Part shown: in pieces, positions 1 to 11,886 of the stretch
Layout of the letters: each line of letters begins with the position of its first letter
How positions within the stretch are numbered: the first letter of the stretch is position 1
Assembly (NCBI GenBank): GCA_001579985.1
Contig: LRSR01013694.1
Coordinates: 1-57,965 of the forward strand
DNA length: 57,965 nt
Source: Hypsibius dujardini
Taxonomy: Eukaryota > Tardigrada > Eutardigrada > Parachela > Hypsibiidae
Direction of reading: 5' to 3'
Position numbers and translations under genes: made by a program
The notes under the pieces: generated by a model
Told to the model about the DNA's origin: nothing
Seen by the model: only the letters and a program-made list of their open reading frames with translations
The model's database searches: none

Positions 1-110
1 AACGGCTCTTTAAACAAAATATTTACAAAATGAAACGGCAAAACAGCTGGTCGAACACGTGCTACGTGCAGTGAAAAATATACGGTCAGCTCAGCTCAAA
101 TTTGTTGTTT

Positions 111-963
111 TCAGGCATGAGCGTACACTCTCACTTCCTCTTGGATTTTTGCCAAGGACTCCTCATCGAGGGCAAGAACCTGCTTTGCACCAGTAAAACC
201 TTCCTGGGCTCGTTTGACTGCCGTTTGAAAGTCTTTCAACAGGACCGGCTCGATCGTTGGCGGCCGCAGAACCTTCTCCTTCATCAGACGAACCACGTTG
301 TTGAGCATCTCTATCCGCTCCTCCGTCGAGTTTTCCATATTCCACCTTAAAAATCGAACTTATCTCAATAAAGTGTAACCGATTGGAAACCTCAAATTAC
401 ACGAACACGCAAAAAAACAAGACTAAAACGGAACCCCGCACTTAGACACCACCAAAAACCAAAGATCAGCAGACAGGCAAAAGATAGGTTAAATTTCAGA
501 CATACAAAGTATATACAAGATTGAAAAACAAATGAACAGACAGAAAGAGAGACAGAAAGACAGACAAACGAATAAACAAAGAGATAGGCAGACAGACTGA
601 CAAACAGACAAGCCGACAAGACGGGTAAAGCAACAATAAGCAGTAAGGCCGACAAGCAGACAGGCAGGCAGGCAGACAGACAGACAAACAAACAGACAAA
701 CATAAATGCAGATAGACAAACCCAAAACATTAAATTCACACAACCAGATGAACAGATGGACAGGCATATAAAAAGGCAGATAGCCAAACAGGTAAAAAAG
801 GCAAGCAGACAGATAGACACCAAGAGAATAGGCGGTCAGGCAGACAGACAATCAGCCAGGCAGGAAGCCAGAGAGACAGTCAAACAGACAGAGAGATAGA
901 TGAACAAACCAAAAAGGCAGACAAACACACAGACAAACACACAGAAAAAAAGGCAGGCAGAGC

Positions 964-994
<31 letters not shown>

Positions 995-2934
995 GAAGTC
1001 AAAGAAACAACCAATGAACTCACTTTCCAAGCCAAAAACCACAGAAAATTAAGTCTTTGAAAATCATTGCCCCAGTTGGAATAATCATCGGCTGCATTGA
1101 CATTCCGCCGTACGTGACCAGTGTCGCGCGATCCTGCAGCAGCTTGGTCATATCACTGACGGCTTTCCCGCCGACACAGTTCAATCCCAGATGAGCCAGT
1201 GGTAGCTGCTTGATGACGTTCCGGTTTTTAAAGTCCGCATCCGTGATGACATGGGTCGCACCCAAGTCGGCCAGCTGTTTGACCGTTTCCGCCTTGTTCG
1301 GCCGGTCACGGATAATATTGATGGTGCGCCATTTGTTGTGCGCGGCGATCTGGATGACGGCCTGACCGACGGCGCTGTTGGCGCCGTTCTGGACAATCAC
1401 ATCACCTTCCTCCAAACTCTGCAAAAGCACACGTGCAATGCAATCTTCCAGGCTCCTTGAGATAAATTATAAAATTTTCTTTGCATTCAAAAAAACCCTA
1501 TATACTGCAATATTATTATATTTCATTTTATTTTTATTTTATTAAATTTTATTTTTTGTTTTACACATCTGGAAAAAAATAAACGAGGGAATAGGATTTA
1601 TTCTAAATAAATACCATTTTATTCATTGTCTTTCATTCAACTTTCTTCTTCTTATCTACTACTACTACTACTACTACTACTAAATACTACCAAAACTTTG
1701 GTTCAAAATTTAAATCATTCTAGTTTTGATGTCAAACTCAAACGACGTCAAGCTACCGCAAATGTTTACGCGACTTTATTGGCTGCTGCTATTGCAACAA
1801 TTATTAATATTAAAATGATTACCAGTGCATGACAAAACAGTACAAAATTAACTGAATTTAATAGTCCACAATCAATCAATCAATCAATCCACCAATCCAC
1901 CAAAGTGTCAGTCAATCGACACAGAGTTCGCAGAGCGACTGACGATTAGCGGATACTTCTATCAATCAATCAACCGAAGAGTCAGTCACTACAGTGCCCA
2001 GGCACGATGGCAAAGCAATCAATCAAGCAATCATTCGAACAGTTTTTACACTCTACGACGATACAACCAATTCATCAATCAACCGCAGCCCGACATACGG
2101 TGTAATCATAGAGCATCCGAAAGGCCGAACAGGGATTAATCGCTACTGTGGCGGCCTGAATCAACGGCAAATCCGCCTCAATCTTCAAGATATCCGTTGC
2201 CGGGGCCACTGCATGCGTCTGCCATGTGCCGAAGGCGTTGATGGAAGGGATCACCCAATCTCCAATTTTGACGTTCTTCACCGCACTCCCCACCCCGACC
2301 ACTTCCGCCACTCCCTCGTTCCCGCAGACCGCCGGTAAGGGAGGCTTCACGATATAGATACCCTGCAATTAGCTACTTTAACATTTAATGCAAATACATT
2401 TTAATGGTTGAAAATCAGATTCTGCAAATTTTAAATTTTACATCCAAAACTTTATTTTACTTAAAAACACTCGCTATATTCATATCTAACTTTAGAAATG
2501 GATCTTAATTGGAATTCCAAAATTAAACTTAAGTATAAGCGATAACGTTAATTAAAAGACAAAACGAAATTCCATGATCGCAAAATCGGCTTTTTGATAT
2601 GAAATTAATTTATTATTTCTATTCAAAATCACTTACAGAAATAATAATATTTTTATGTAAGTTTACACATGTTTATAATCAGCTCTCACACCTGGACCAT
2701 ATTGATGTCGTTGGGATTGACCGGGGACGCGAGGAAGCGGAGTGCGACGTTGCCGGGATCGAGGGTGGCCGGGAGCGGTTCCGTAGTTTGGTAGAGCACT
2801 TTTGCCGGGTCCCCATACTCCTTGAACTTGATGGCGGTGGTTGACGTCCAGGTAGAAGCGGCATGCCTTAGCGAGCTGAGGTCGAATGTCTGCGAACATT
2901 TCTTGCCTGCTAAACGAAGTGTCGAGCGAAGCAT
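111..2934 (-). CDS. MECR: Mitochondrial trans-2-enoyl-ACP/CoA reductase, copy A
   Basis: Four exons read on minus: 2934-2692, 2362-2099, 1418-1024, 345-111; the 1137 nt close in frame to 378 aa (human MECR is about 373). MECR catalyses the NADPH-dependent last step of mitochondrial fatty-acid synthesis. The first about 35 residues are basic, Ser/Ala-rich and without acids, as in a mitochondrial presequence. The catalytic Tyr is in the GIY motif at about residue 84, the nucleotide-binding NGANSAVG at 180-187, then RDRPN, LNCVGGKA and VTYGGM. I chose ATG 2934 (MLRSTLRL) because it begins the presequence; an in-frame ATG at 2985 would add 17 residues. Intron 3 (346-1023) holds an ACAG/CTGT tract. 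Copy A has an intron after DINMVQ that copy B lacks, and lacks the one copy B has after KVLQ. It lies 633 bp downstream of copy B, same strand. Family assignment is secure; splice sites are by inspection. Confidence 0.94.
528..1015. repeat. ACAG/CTGT tetranucleotide tract in MECR-A intron 3
   Basis: Degenerate (ACAG)n on plus, CTGT in the sense strand of MECR-A. It begins within about 20 nt of the 5' splice site at 1023 and fills most of the intron. All frames stay open because the 4-nt unit contains no stop, so the Cys-Leu-Ser-Val readings here are not genes. Confidence 0.9.
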
Positions 2935-3197
2935 GGTTGCTGTTAAATACGCGAAGATAAAGAATGTAATGTTGTGGTTTCGCATACGCGGCGAAAATTG
3001 CGTGCTTTGTAAGTTGCAATTGAAACATCAGCGGTCAAATTGGATGACGAGTCATTTTTGAATGTTCTGGTTTAACACCATTTAGTCTGCTGGTCTATAA
3101 ATTACTTTTTTCACTCATGCCTGTCTGTGTATCTGTTTGTCTGTTTGTATATCTGTCTGTCTGTCTGTCCGTCTATGTATCTGTCTGTCTATGTGCC

Positions 3198-3244
<47 letters not shown>

Positions 3245-3567
3245 TTATTTTTCTGTCCGTCTGTCTGGGTATCTTTCTGTTCGTCCGTCTCTCGATTTGT
3301 TTAACTGCCTGTCTGCCCGTGTGAGCCTCCATAAAACGTCACGGGATAACGAACCGGTTTCGATTTATGATGAAATGGTCTTACAAAATGTCTTGAATAA
3401 ATTGAAAGTTCGTTCCTTGTCGACCATGACATGAAAACGAAAACATTCACCACCACCACGAAAACCAGAACCTTCTCCAACCGATTACAAAACAAACAAA
3501 AAACGGGGACAACTAGGCAAATCACTTAATTCTCACAAGGAGCACAACTTCGTGTTTGATAATTTGT
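2935..3567. repeat. Intergenic spacer between MECR copies with CTGT tract
   Basis: This 633-bp spacer separates the MECR-B stop from the MECR-A start. A (CTGT)n tract covers about 3117-3310 on plus. The rest is short AT-rich sequence that should contain the copy-A promoter and copy-B 3' end. I see no further gene. Confidence 0.75.
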
Positions 3568-6500
3568 TCACCTCTTGGGTGCGGCGGAGACGCCAAGAGC
3601 TTTCAACTCCTGAGTGATTTTTGAGAAGGAGTGATCGTCCATGACGAAAATCTGCTTGGAGCCGCTGAAACCTTCCTGCGCGCGCTTCACTGCCTGCTGG
3701 TAATCCTTCAACATCACCGGCTCGTACACCGGTGGCTTCAACACCTTCTTTTTCATCAGCGTCACCACGTCGTCCAGCATCTTCGTCCGGTCCTCGACCG
3801 AATTACTTTTATTCCACCTGAACAAACCAAACACATTTGCAGTGTCTCCGATGTACAAAAACAAATTAGGGGGCATACAAACAACTGGCAGATATGAAAA
3901 AGCCAGAAAAACGGATAGGCAGACAGAGAGATAGACTAACGAACACAAAGACAGTTAAACAGACAGATAAACAGAAAGACAGGTCAATAGAGTAACAGGG
4001 AGTCAGACAGGCGGGCTGTAAAACACAGACGGAGAAAACAAGAAAAAGAGCTGACAGAAAAGACGGACAGACAATCATACCGACCCAAAAAATATTTTCA
4101 GATAGGGAAACAGCCAGGCAGACAGGCATACATACAGAGAGACCGAGAAACAGACATACAGGTAAGAAGGCACACATACACGTAGACAAAGAGACAGCCG
4201 ACAGACAGGCAAAGAGACAGCCGACAGACAGACAAACAGACAGACATAAAGACAGACAGACAGAAAGAAAGACAGTAATACAGAAATACAGACAGACAGA
4301 CAGACAAACAGAAAGACAAAGATATAGACAGGCAGACAGAAAAAGAGACAGGCCGACAGACAGAGAGACATAAAGACAGACAGACAGAAATACAGACAGA
4401 CAGACAAACAGAAAGAAAATGAGATAGACAGGCAAACAGACAGACAGACAGACAGACAGACATAAAGACAGACAAACAGAAAGAAAGACAGAAATACAGA
4501 CAGACAGACAAATAGACAGATAAACAGACAACAGAAAGACAAAGAGATAGACAGGCAGACAGACAGACAGACATGTCTGTACCGCGTGATCCAGAAACCG
4601 GCCAGAATCATATCCTTGAAGATCATCGCCGTGGTGGGCACAATCATCGGCTGGCGTGACATGCCGCCGTAGGTGACCAACGTGGACTTGTCCTCCATCA
4701 GCTTGATCATGTCTGGGACGGCCTTCCCACCGACACAGTTGAGACCAAGGCGTGCCTGCGGTAGCTGGCTGATCACCTCTCGCTTCTTAAAGTCCGTGTC
4801 CGTGATGACATGCGTGGCGCCCATGTCGGTCAGGAACTCCACTGTCTCGGCCTTGTTCGGTCGGTCACGGATGATGTTGATGGTCTTCCATTTCTTATGA
4901 GCGGCAATCTGGATGACGGCCTGGCCGACGGCACTGTTGGCGCCATTCTGAACTATCACATCGCCCTCCGCGAGATCCTACAATCGGAAAAAAACAACCA
5001 GATAACACTAACACATTTGCACAAGTTCCAAAAGAAAAACGTGGAATTCAGTGCGTAACCAGGCATGCATGTGTATCGGCGAGTGTGTCGCCGGCGTGAT
5101 CGGTCGTCCACCACGCATCCGATGCGTGACACGTGACCGGTGTGACTGACAATTTTGGCCGGCTGATAACACTAAACACATCAATCAATCTACCATTCGC
5201 CGGTCAAAATGAATTAAGGTAAACCTTCAAAACATTAATAATAGTTATAACAGAGCGAGAGGAAACAAACGCAATAAATTTGTTTAAAAAGAACAAAAAA
5301 GGACAAAAAAGCAATAAAACATGTAAGATTTTATTAGGTTTTCGTGCTATTTTTTAAGTTTTGATGTATAAGTAAACTAGACTAGATTAGACTGATGTTA
5401 GTAAACTAGAAGTCGGATTTTTGGCGCTTTTCACTTCATAATATATAATTCGAATGCAAGAAACATATATTAAAATACGTATATTGAATATTAATTAAAA
5501 TCAAAAAAGCATGTACGAAATTGGAATATTAAAAAAAACGCTTATTCTTAATGATTAATCTTAATACAATATTTGTTAAATTCTGGTAACTTCATTATTT
5601 CAAAAATTTGAAGGTTATTTTTAAATAAGTTACGAGATCAAAAAATATATACTAAATTTACAACAAACTTAGCCTCACTTTACCACTGAATCACCCCACG
5701 ACCCAATCGGTCAATCAACCAAATCAAGCTTCAAACAATCAATCCGATCAACACTGCATCAATCCATCAATCAACCAACCAAACATCATTGCCATCGCTA
5801 ACCCGCCAACAGATCAATCAACCGCTGCAACACAGGCGCAGGACTTACAACAAAATCATAGACCATCCGGTAAGCCGTGCACGGATTCACCGTCAGCGTG
5901 GCCGCCTCAATCAACGGCAAGTCCGCGGCAATCTTCAGCACATCCGCGGCCGGCACGATGGAATGCGTGCGCCATGCGCCGATAGCCGCAATCCCCGGGA
6001 CGACGTGGTCCCCGACCTGGACGTTCTTCACGGCACTGCCGACCTTGATCACTTCCGCGACACCTTCGTTGCCCGCGACTGCCGGCAACGGCGGTTTCAC
6101 CGCGTACACCCCCTGGATGGTGTTGATGTCCGCGGGGTTGATGGGGGCGGCGAGCCAGCGGAGGGCGACGTTGCCGGCATCCAGGTCCTGCGACAGGGTT
6201 TCGTGATATTCCTAGAGAAAAAATAGTGTAAACGAAGTGTTCGAATTTTCAACAAAATTTAAAATAATTTAAAAATGCGAAAGCTGATTAAATAAAAAAC
6301 TAATAATCATACTTAATTTTGAATTTACTGTACTTTTAAATAATGTATGTATATATATATTACGTTGATAATATGTACACGGCATTCCTATGGATAAATT
6401 CCTCTGTATCACGTGTTCTACTTTTTAAATAAAATTTCAAAATTTTTTAAAATACGCAAAAGTTAATTTAAATAAAACACGTATGTAATACAAATTGATG

Positions 6501-6752
6501 TTTATAATTTTGTAATCAAATAAATATTTATTTATTTAAAAACGAATTCTGCTTTTTCGAACATTTAAAATTTATTCTAAATACATACTATTTAAACAAA
6601 AAAACTGATTAGAAAACGCCATTTTTGCGTACCTGAAGGACTTTTTCTGGATCGCCGTATTCGGCGTACTTCACCACGGTCGCCTGCCAGGATGAGGCAT
6701 GACGACCAAGGGCTGCACGGGTGCCGAAGAGAACGCTGCGTGCGACGAACAT
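3568..6752 (-). CDS. MECR: Mitochondrial trans-2-enoyl-ACP/CoA reductase, copy B
   Basis: Exons on minus: 6752-6633, 6211-5849, 4977-4583, 3817-3568; 1128 nt, 375 aa. The start MFVARSVLFGTRAALGRHA is an Arg-rich presequence free of acids. The active-site Tyr is in QGVY (about residue 76), the cofactor loop NGANSAVG begins near 172, and GNEGVA, RDRPN and LNCVGGK are all present, so it should be an active reductase. Exon 3 is 395 nt in both copies and the last two introns sit at identical places and phases, which with the head-to-tail arrangement shows tandem duplication. The intron after exon 2 starts with related sequence in both copies (a GCGGTTGATTGAT stretch close to the donor). Intron 3 (3818-4582) is almost entirely CTGT repeat in the sense direction. 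It shares a 535-bp divergent promoter with AATF. Confidence 0.95.
3900..4575. repeat. CTGT tract filling MECR-B intron 3
   Basis: Degenerate (ACAG)n on plus, running to within 10 nt of the donor at 4582. It parallels the tract in the equivalent intron of copy A. Different lengths and interruption patterns suggest independent expansion after duplication, or fast divergence. Confidence 0.9.
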
Positions 6753-7287
6753 CTTCCGGTGGAATTTTTTGTCGAAGCGAAACGAAATCGGAAATCGGAA
6801 ATGGAAATCGGGATTAAGTGGCCGAATGCTGCGAACTTGCTTTTTATACGCGTTTGTTTTGAATTTTCATCACTCAGCGATCAGCTGTTTGTAAAGTGTA
6901 GCTTATTTCCATGCTCATGATTGGTGCGATTTCTGGACTTTCGTATTCGTTCCCTGGTGCTTGTTTGCGGTCTCTGCATTTGCAGACTTGTTCGCGGCAT
7001 TTCAAACCTGTTCGCAGAGTTTTTCGACATGTTCGCTAGATCCGACGGATTGCTGGAATTGTTCACACTTGCTCCCAGCAGTTTCTAACTTGTTCGCAGC
7101 ATTTTCAAATTTGTTCGCAACATTTTCAGATCTGTTCGCGCATTTTAGCTAGGGGTGGGCAACAACACCCCCATCCGCCCAACCCTTTGCTAACGTCGGA
7201 CCCCCAATGCAAGAGTGATATTACGCAACGTGTTTTTTTAAAGCCTTAAAACCGGCATCATTCAAAGATTTAAACTAAACGCCTGCC
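6753..7287. promoter_or_regulatory. Divergent promoter MECR-B / AATF with phased TTCGC boxes
   Basis: This 535-bp gap lies between two start codons that point away from each other. Between about 6988 and 7141 a TTCGC core (once TTCAC), usually inside TTGTTCGC followed by CATTTTCA, recurs at 6991, 7011, 7032, 7062, 7093, 7114 and 7135. Spacings are 20, 21, 30, 31, 21 and 21 nt, close to two or three helical turns, so all boxes would face the same side of the DNA. The factor is unknown. The stretch is also open as short Phe/Ala-rich reading frames, but these have no family resemblance and no splice context. Confidence 0.6.
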
Positions 7288-9196
7288 ATGAGTTCGGACG
7301 AGGAGTTTTCCGAAGACAGCGCTGACGTTGCGGAAGGGGAAGATGAGGACGAGGAGCAGAATGACGACGATAACGAGGACAACGAAGACGAGGAAGACGA
7401 GGAGGACGAGGAGGATGATGAAGAAGAGGATCACGACGAGGAATCTTCCGGCGCCGGAGTCCGTCACTTTTCTACCTCGGCTGCGGCCAGAAATAAGGAT
7501 TCGGAAAACGGCGAAGCGGTTCGGAAACAGCTCGGTAAGACAGCAATGGAAAACATGGTTTTTAAGGATAGCGAAAAAAACATTATTGAAGCATTTCTGA
7601 TTGTTTTTTGCTTTAGAAATCTGGGATGGATTATTGGAAATGCGGATTAAGCTGCAAAAACCGATGACGGTCTGTAATTTATTACCGGAAGCGAGTTTGT
7701 TTGGCAACTTCATAGATGCCGTGCCGGAGGAAACTGGGGAAACTGTCGAGAAAGGTAAGTTGCCAATCAAGAGATCAATCAATCGATGGTCATAAGCAGA
7801 AAGATTGTAGTTTACACATCAAGCAATCAAGCGCCGTTGCCCAATGGCAAGTCGATTGCAACAATCAGTTGCCGGCCCACGTTATTATTAGTTTACTACC
7901 TTTATCACCATCAATTATGATCCATTTAGCTTGCTGCAAATATAATGGCACATCATTTGTGCTACACAGCAATCGATTTCCCAGTGAAATGATGAATTTT
8001 TTGCCGTTTCAGCGCGAGAGGATTTGCGGACGCTTTTAGGTGATCTGGCAGGTCTGCAGGACCTTTTGGCGAAAAATAACCCGGCATTATCATCAAAATC
8101 TGCTGGCGAAGGCGAAAATGAGGAGATTCCGTCAGATAGTGATGATGAAAAGTTGGTTTGTGATTTCTAATGTGTACATTTATTATAGTCCAAATCAACC
8201 TGCCTGTGTGCTCGTATACATTGGTTGTTTGGCCTTATCCAGTGAAATGGATTCTCAATTGCCTGACAATGAACTGGCGGATCCCGGGTTAACTTTGGAT
8301 AAGATCGATGCCCTGTTGGAAAAGAGATTTCGGAAATTGGAGCCATTTAGGCGAGTTGTTGCAATTCACTTCTAGTAGTCGCCTCATAGTAAAGCTATAT
8401 TGATTGATTAATCCCTGCAGTGTATAGAAGTCAATCAATAATCAAGCTACGCCGCAAAGATTGACGCCAGCCACCAATGTACAGAAGTAGTCAATCTATC
8501 GATTAATCATGTTTATTTCTTTGTAGGGATTCCACTCTGGAGAAATGGAGTAGCAAAACGCGTCAGTTTTCCGTTGGCATGAAGAAAAACTTTTCTGCGT
8601 TCGACCAGTCACCAGTGAAACAGATCACTCAGGTAGAAATCCGGCAGTGACGCGTTTGATCAAATCATTGATTTGATCGACCCGATAACACACACGTATT
8701 CTGTACTGTGAGTTTTTATTTCAACGGGCTTTTTTGGTTGAAGGTTATGTCGGATAAACAACGTCTGTTGCAACGGACGCAAACACCCCGAACGGTCTAC
8801 CGCGTGCTGGGCTCCGTCGGGAGTGCGTGCTCACCGCTGGACGCAACCGTGACCGGTGAAAAGGTACTACATTCTTATTTAGATGATGTGTATTTCTGTA
8901 CTCTATAGAGGTTCTCCGTAACTTGTAGGCTGGAACAACCAATACGACACAACTAAATCCAGAGATCTTCGATGATGATGATTTCTATCACGTCCTGCTG
9001 AGGGAGCTTATTGAGCGCAAGACCGGTGATGTCAGCGACCCCATTGAACTTAGCCGGTCCGTATACTTCAGTAGTTAGATAGACAGTCAGTCAGACAGGC
9101 AGGCAGACACAGGCAGGAGCTCAGATAGACAAATAGGCAGGCAGGCAGGCAGACTGAGACACAGTCAGTCAAAATAGACAGGCATATAGACAGCAT

Positions 9197-9242
<46 letters not shown>

Positions 9243-9751
9243 CAACAGACAGACAAACAGACAGACAAACAGACAAACAGATAGACAGGCACGTAGACAT
9301 ACACAAAGCTTGACATGGATTTACAGTGTCGATATCAGCCACTGTTGTTCTAGAAGGCCATGTGGAACGAGCAGTGAGGGGCACTAATTTGGTATTATTT
9401 GGTTTGCTATAGGCAACAAATTCAACTAGGTCAGTTGAGGAAAAAAACAAAAAAAATCGTCGACTCCAAAGCAACGCGGGACAGAAAGATTAAATTCGAG
9501 CCCCATCCGAAGCTCGTCAGTTTCATGGCGCCGCAACAGTCGTGTACTGTCACGGAACAAGCCAGGTTAGCTGGACGGGAAATACAAAATAATTAAATCT
9601 AAGATATCTACGGAAAAGATTAATCGGATTAAGTTTCAGGAATGACATTTATAAGTCGATATTCGGGAAACTGCAACGGCGAAATGTCCCCACTGACGAG
9701 GATGAGGGTGAAACTTCCCAACGGGGAATCCGCTTGCTGACCGCTGGCTAA
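7288..9751 (+). CDS. AATF: AATF/Che-1 (Bfr2 family) nucleolar protein
   Basis: Nine exons: 7288-7534, 7617-7754, 8013-8151, 8243-8350, 8527-8632, 8744-8863, 8929-9056, 9413-9565, 9640-9751; 1251 nt, 416 aa. AATF/Che-1 and yeast Bfr2 act in small-subunit rRNA processing; the animal protein is also a transcription cofactor. Residues about 10-55 are almost pure Asp/Glu. From residue 83 comes the Che-1 signature [13 protein letters not shown]. Then [13 protein letters not shown], and the C-terminal TRAUB domain with [18 protein letters not shown] (about 300-317) and [16 protein letters not shown]. All phases close. The intron after exon 4 can only be read with a GC donor (AG|GCGAGT at 8351). An ACAG tract lies just inside intron 7. 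Its TAA (9749-9751) overlaps the stop of the convergent gene. Confidence 0.94.
9066..9300. repeat. ACAG tract in AATF intron 7
   Basis: (ACAG)n in the sense strand of AATF, starting about 10 nt after the donor at 9057. The antisense open readings are repeat artefacts. Confidence 0.88.
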
Positions 9752-11827
9752 TGAGCACGCGATGCAATGCGCTGCCCTTCCAGTGCTCGCAGGGTGACGT
9801 GCAGCGGCGAGGTCTCCGCCAGAATGGTCTTCTCTACAGCTTCTTTGCGTTCTAACCTGTCGAGCAGGAGAAAGTAATGACAGCGAGACGTATTGTAACT
9901 GTCTCAAAGTATAGTGGCTTACTCGGCCTTAAAGTTGCGTAACTTTTCGATGAGATTGTTGGTCTCAGTCAGAATTTCCTGCTTGGCAGTTTCATGTTCT
10001 TTGATACTGAAAAAGCGGCAAAACAAGATGTGGCATATCGCCGAGGATGAATGTCGTTTGACGTACACTATCTGGAGGAACTGAATTCGTTCCTTCTTCC
10101 GAGCAGTATCCGAAGTCAGAGAATGAAGGACGATAGCACTGCTGCTGGCTTCAACGTTTCGCTCTTTCACTGCGAGTTCGTGGTCAGCATCCACCCGCGA
10201 TTTATTGGCTTGGAACACTTCCAGTCCCTTCTTCAACTCATCTCTCTTCGCCTGCAAAGTCGCCTTTTATCAATACCGCTGTCTGCCTGTCTGCCCATTT
10301 GTATGTCGGTTTGCCATTATGTCTGTGTGCCTGCCTGTCTGTCTGTCTGCTTCTTTGCCGTTTATTTAGATGTACCAGTTCCAGGTCTCGGGCTCCAGCT
10401 CGTCCTTCCAACACCAACTGCAGGTTCTCCAGCTGCTGCTCTGCTCGATCTGCTTCGGCTCCACCGTCAACTAAAACCAGCCAAATCGACGCTTTTTACA
10501 CTACAACTTTTCTGCAACGAGCTTCTGGGTGACTGTTACCGATCTGCTCAGATAGCGACACAATTTCTGCTTCCAGGGCTTCAATTTTCTCCATCGACGA
10601 AGCGAGAGCCGCGTCAGCATCCACAGCTTGCACTCGCTTCTCCCCCACCTGCGAATGAACAGTTTGTGCTTGAATTAAGCTCTTCATTTGTCTTCGAGCT
10701 ACACGAATGTCACGCAAAATGCCAAGACCTCGCGCATCAAATTCTGATTCTCCATTTCCCGCTCCTTGGTCCGTGCTTCACTCGACGCTACTGTGAACAG
10801 CACATAAATAGTTTACTGGACATTTTATTAATCCTCATATGTTATATCGCTTCAGGCATAAGAGAAATGTTGCAGACAAAAGGGATACCGTGTTCGCTTT
10901 GTTTTCACTACTATAGTTAAGAGGACGGAAGATGGTTCTCAGCCCAATTTGGACGACGAACTTACATCGCTGTCGAAGATCGTCCATTTCCGTGTCATGA
11001 GAGCGACGGGATTCCTCGAACGACGTCACAAGAGCCTGCAAATACGATTGGAAAAATTGATTTTCCACTTGCAACGAATGGAGAAACGAGCAGGGGAATC
11101 AAACGGCGTAATTAAACGACCCAACAGATGCCCTCGAACGACGTGAGGCAATCTCCTCCAACCATACCTGGTATTTCGAGCGGAGAGCGCGATCGTGAGT
11201 AGCAGCCGTTTCCTTGCGTACTTCGTCTAAGGATAAATGGAAAACCGGCCCATCAAGGGATGGCAACAGTCGAAAGTCCTAACCACAAGGACTCACAGTT
11301 CTGGGCCACTTCCGCCAAGTGGACCTCATCCTCCTGCAACAATTTAGGTACTCCGAACCAAAGACAATCCAAGCAAAATAGAGCGAAAAAACTGCGGCAG
11401 TTGCGGTTGTAATACATGTCGGGGACCAAGGACATACCAATAGGTCATCTCCCATTCGCTGCAACTGATCGATCCTGCAACAGAAAAAAGAATCCTTGCC
11501 GTTTGATCTTATTCCAAAGCAGCAATTTTCATCAATAGTCCACGTAGAATTTTCACAACATTTCTGTTTAAATTATATTTAAAGGTAAAAGAATAAAAAC
11601 GCCGAAAATAAAGATAAGATACCAGTATTTTATATCAGAACAGCGGCTTTTGATTTTTTAATTAAATGCTGGATATTTTTTTAAATCACAAAAATATAAA
11701 TGAATACACGCAGAGACATTTATTCATTTAAATTCCGAAGGAAAATGTCTACTGGTTGGGTACTAAATGCAATAAGAGGTATTCAGCATAAACTATTTAA
11801 AGACACCCCGCGGCGCGAGGGAATTGG

Positions 11828-11886
<59 letters not shown>

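Noticed and set aside
3117-3310. CRISPR-like or telomere-like array
   Set aside because: Simple tetranucleotide repeat without spacers, in a eukaryotic intergenic region; many similar tracts occur within introns.
392-4574. Long Cys/Leu/Ser/Val open frames on minus
   Set aside because: They are translations of CTGT repeats, which have no stop in any frame. They lie within MECR introns.
6881-7152. Phe/Ala-rich frame (SNLFAAFSNLFATF) and its antisense in the MECR-B/AATF promoter
   Set aside because: Repeated because the promoter boxes repeat. Short, flanked by start codons of real genes, no family match.
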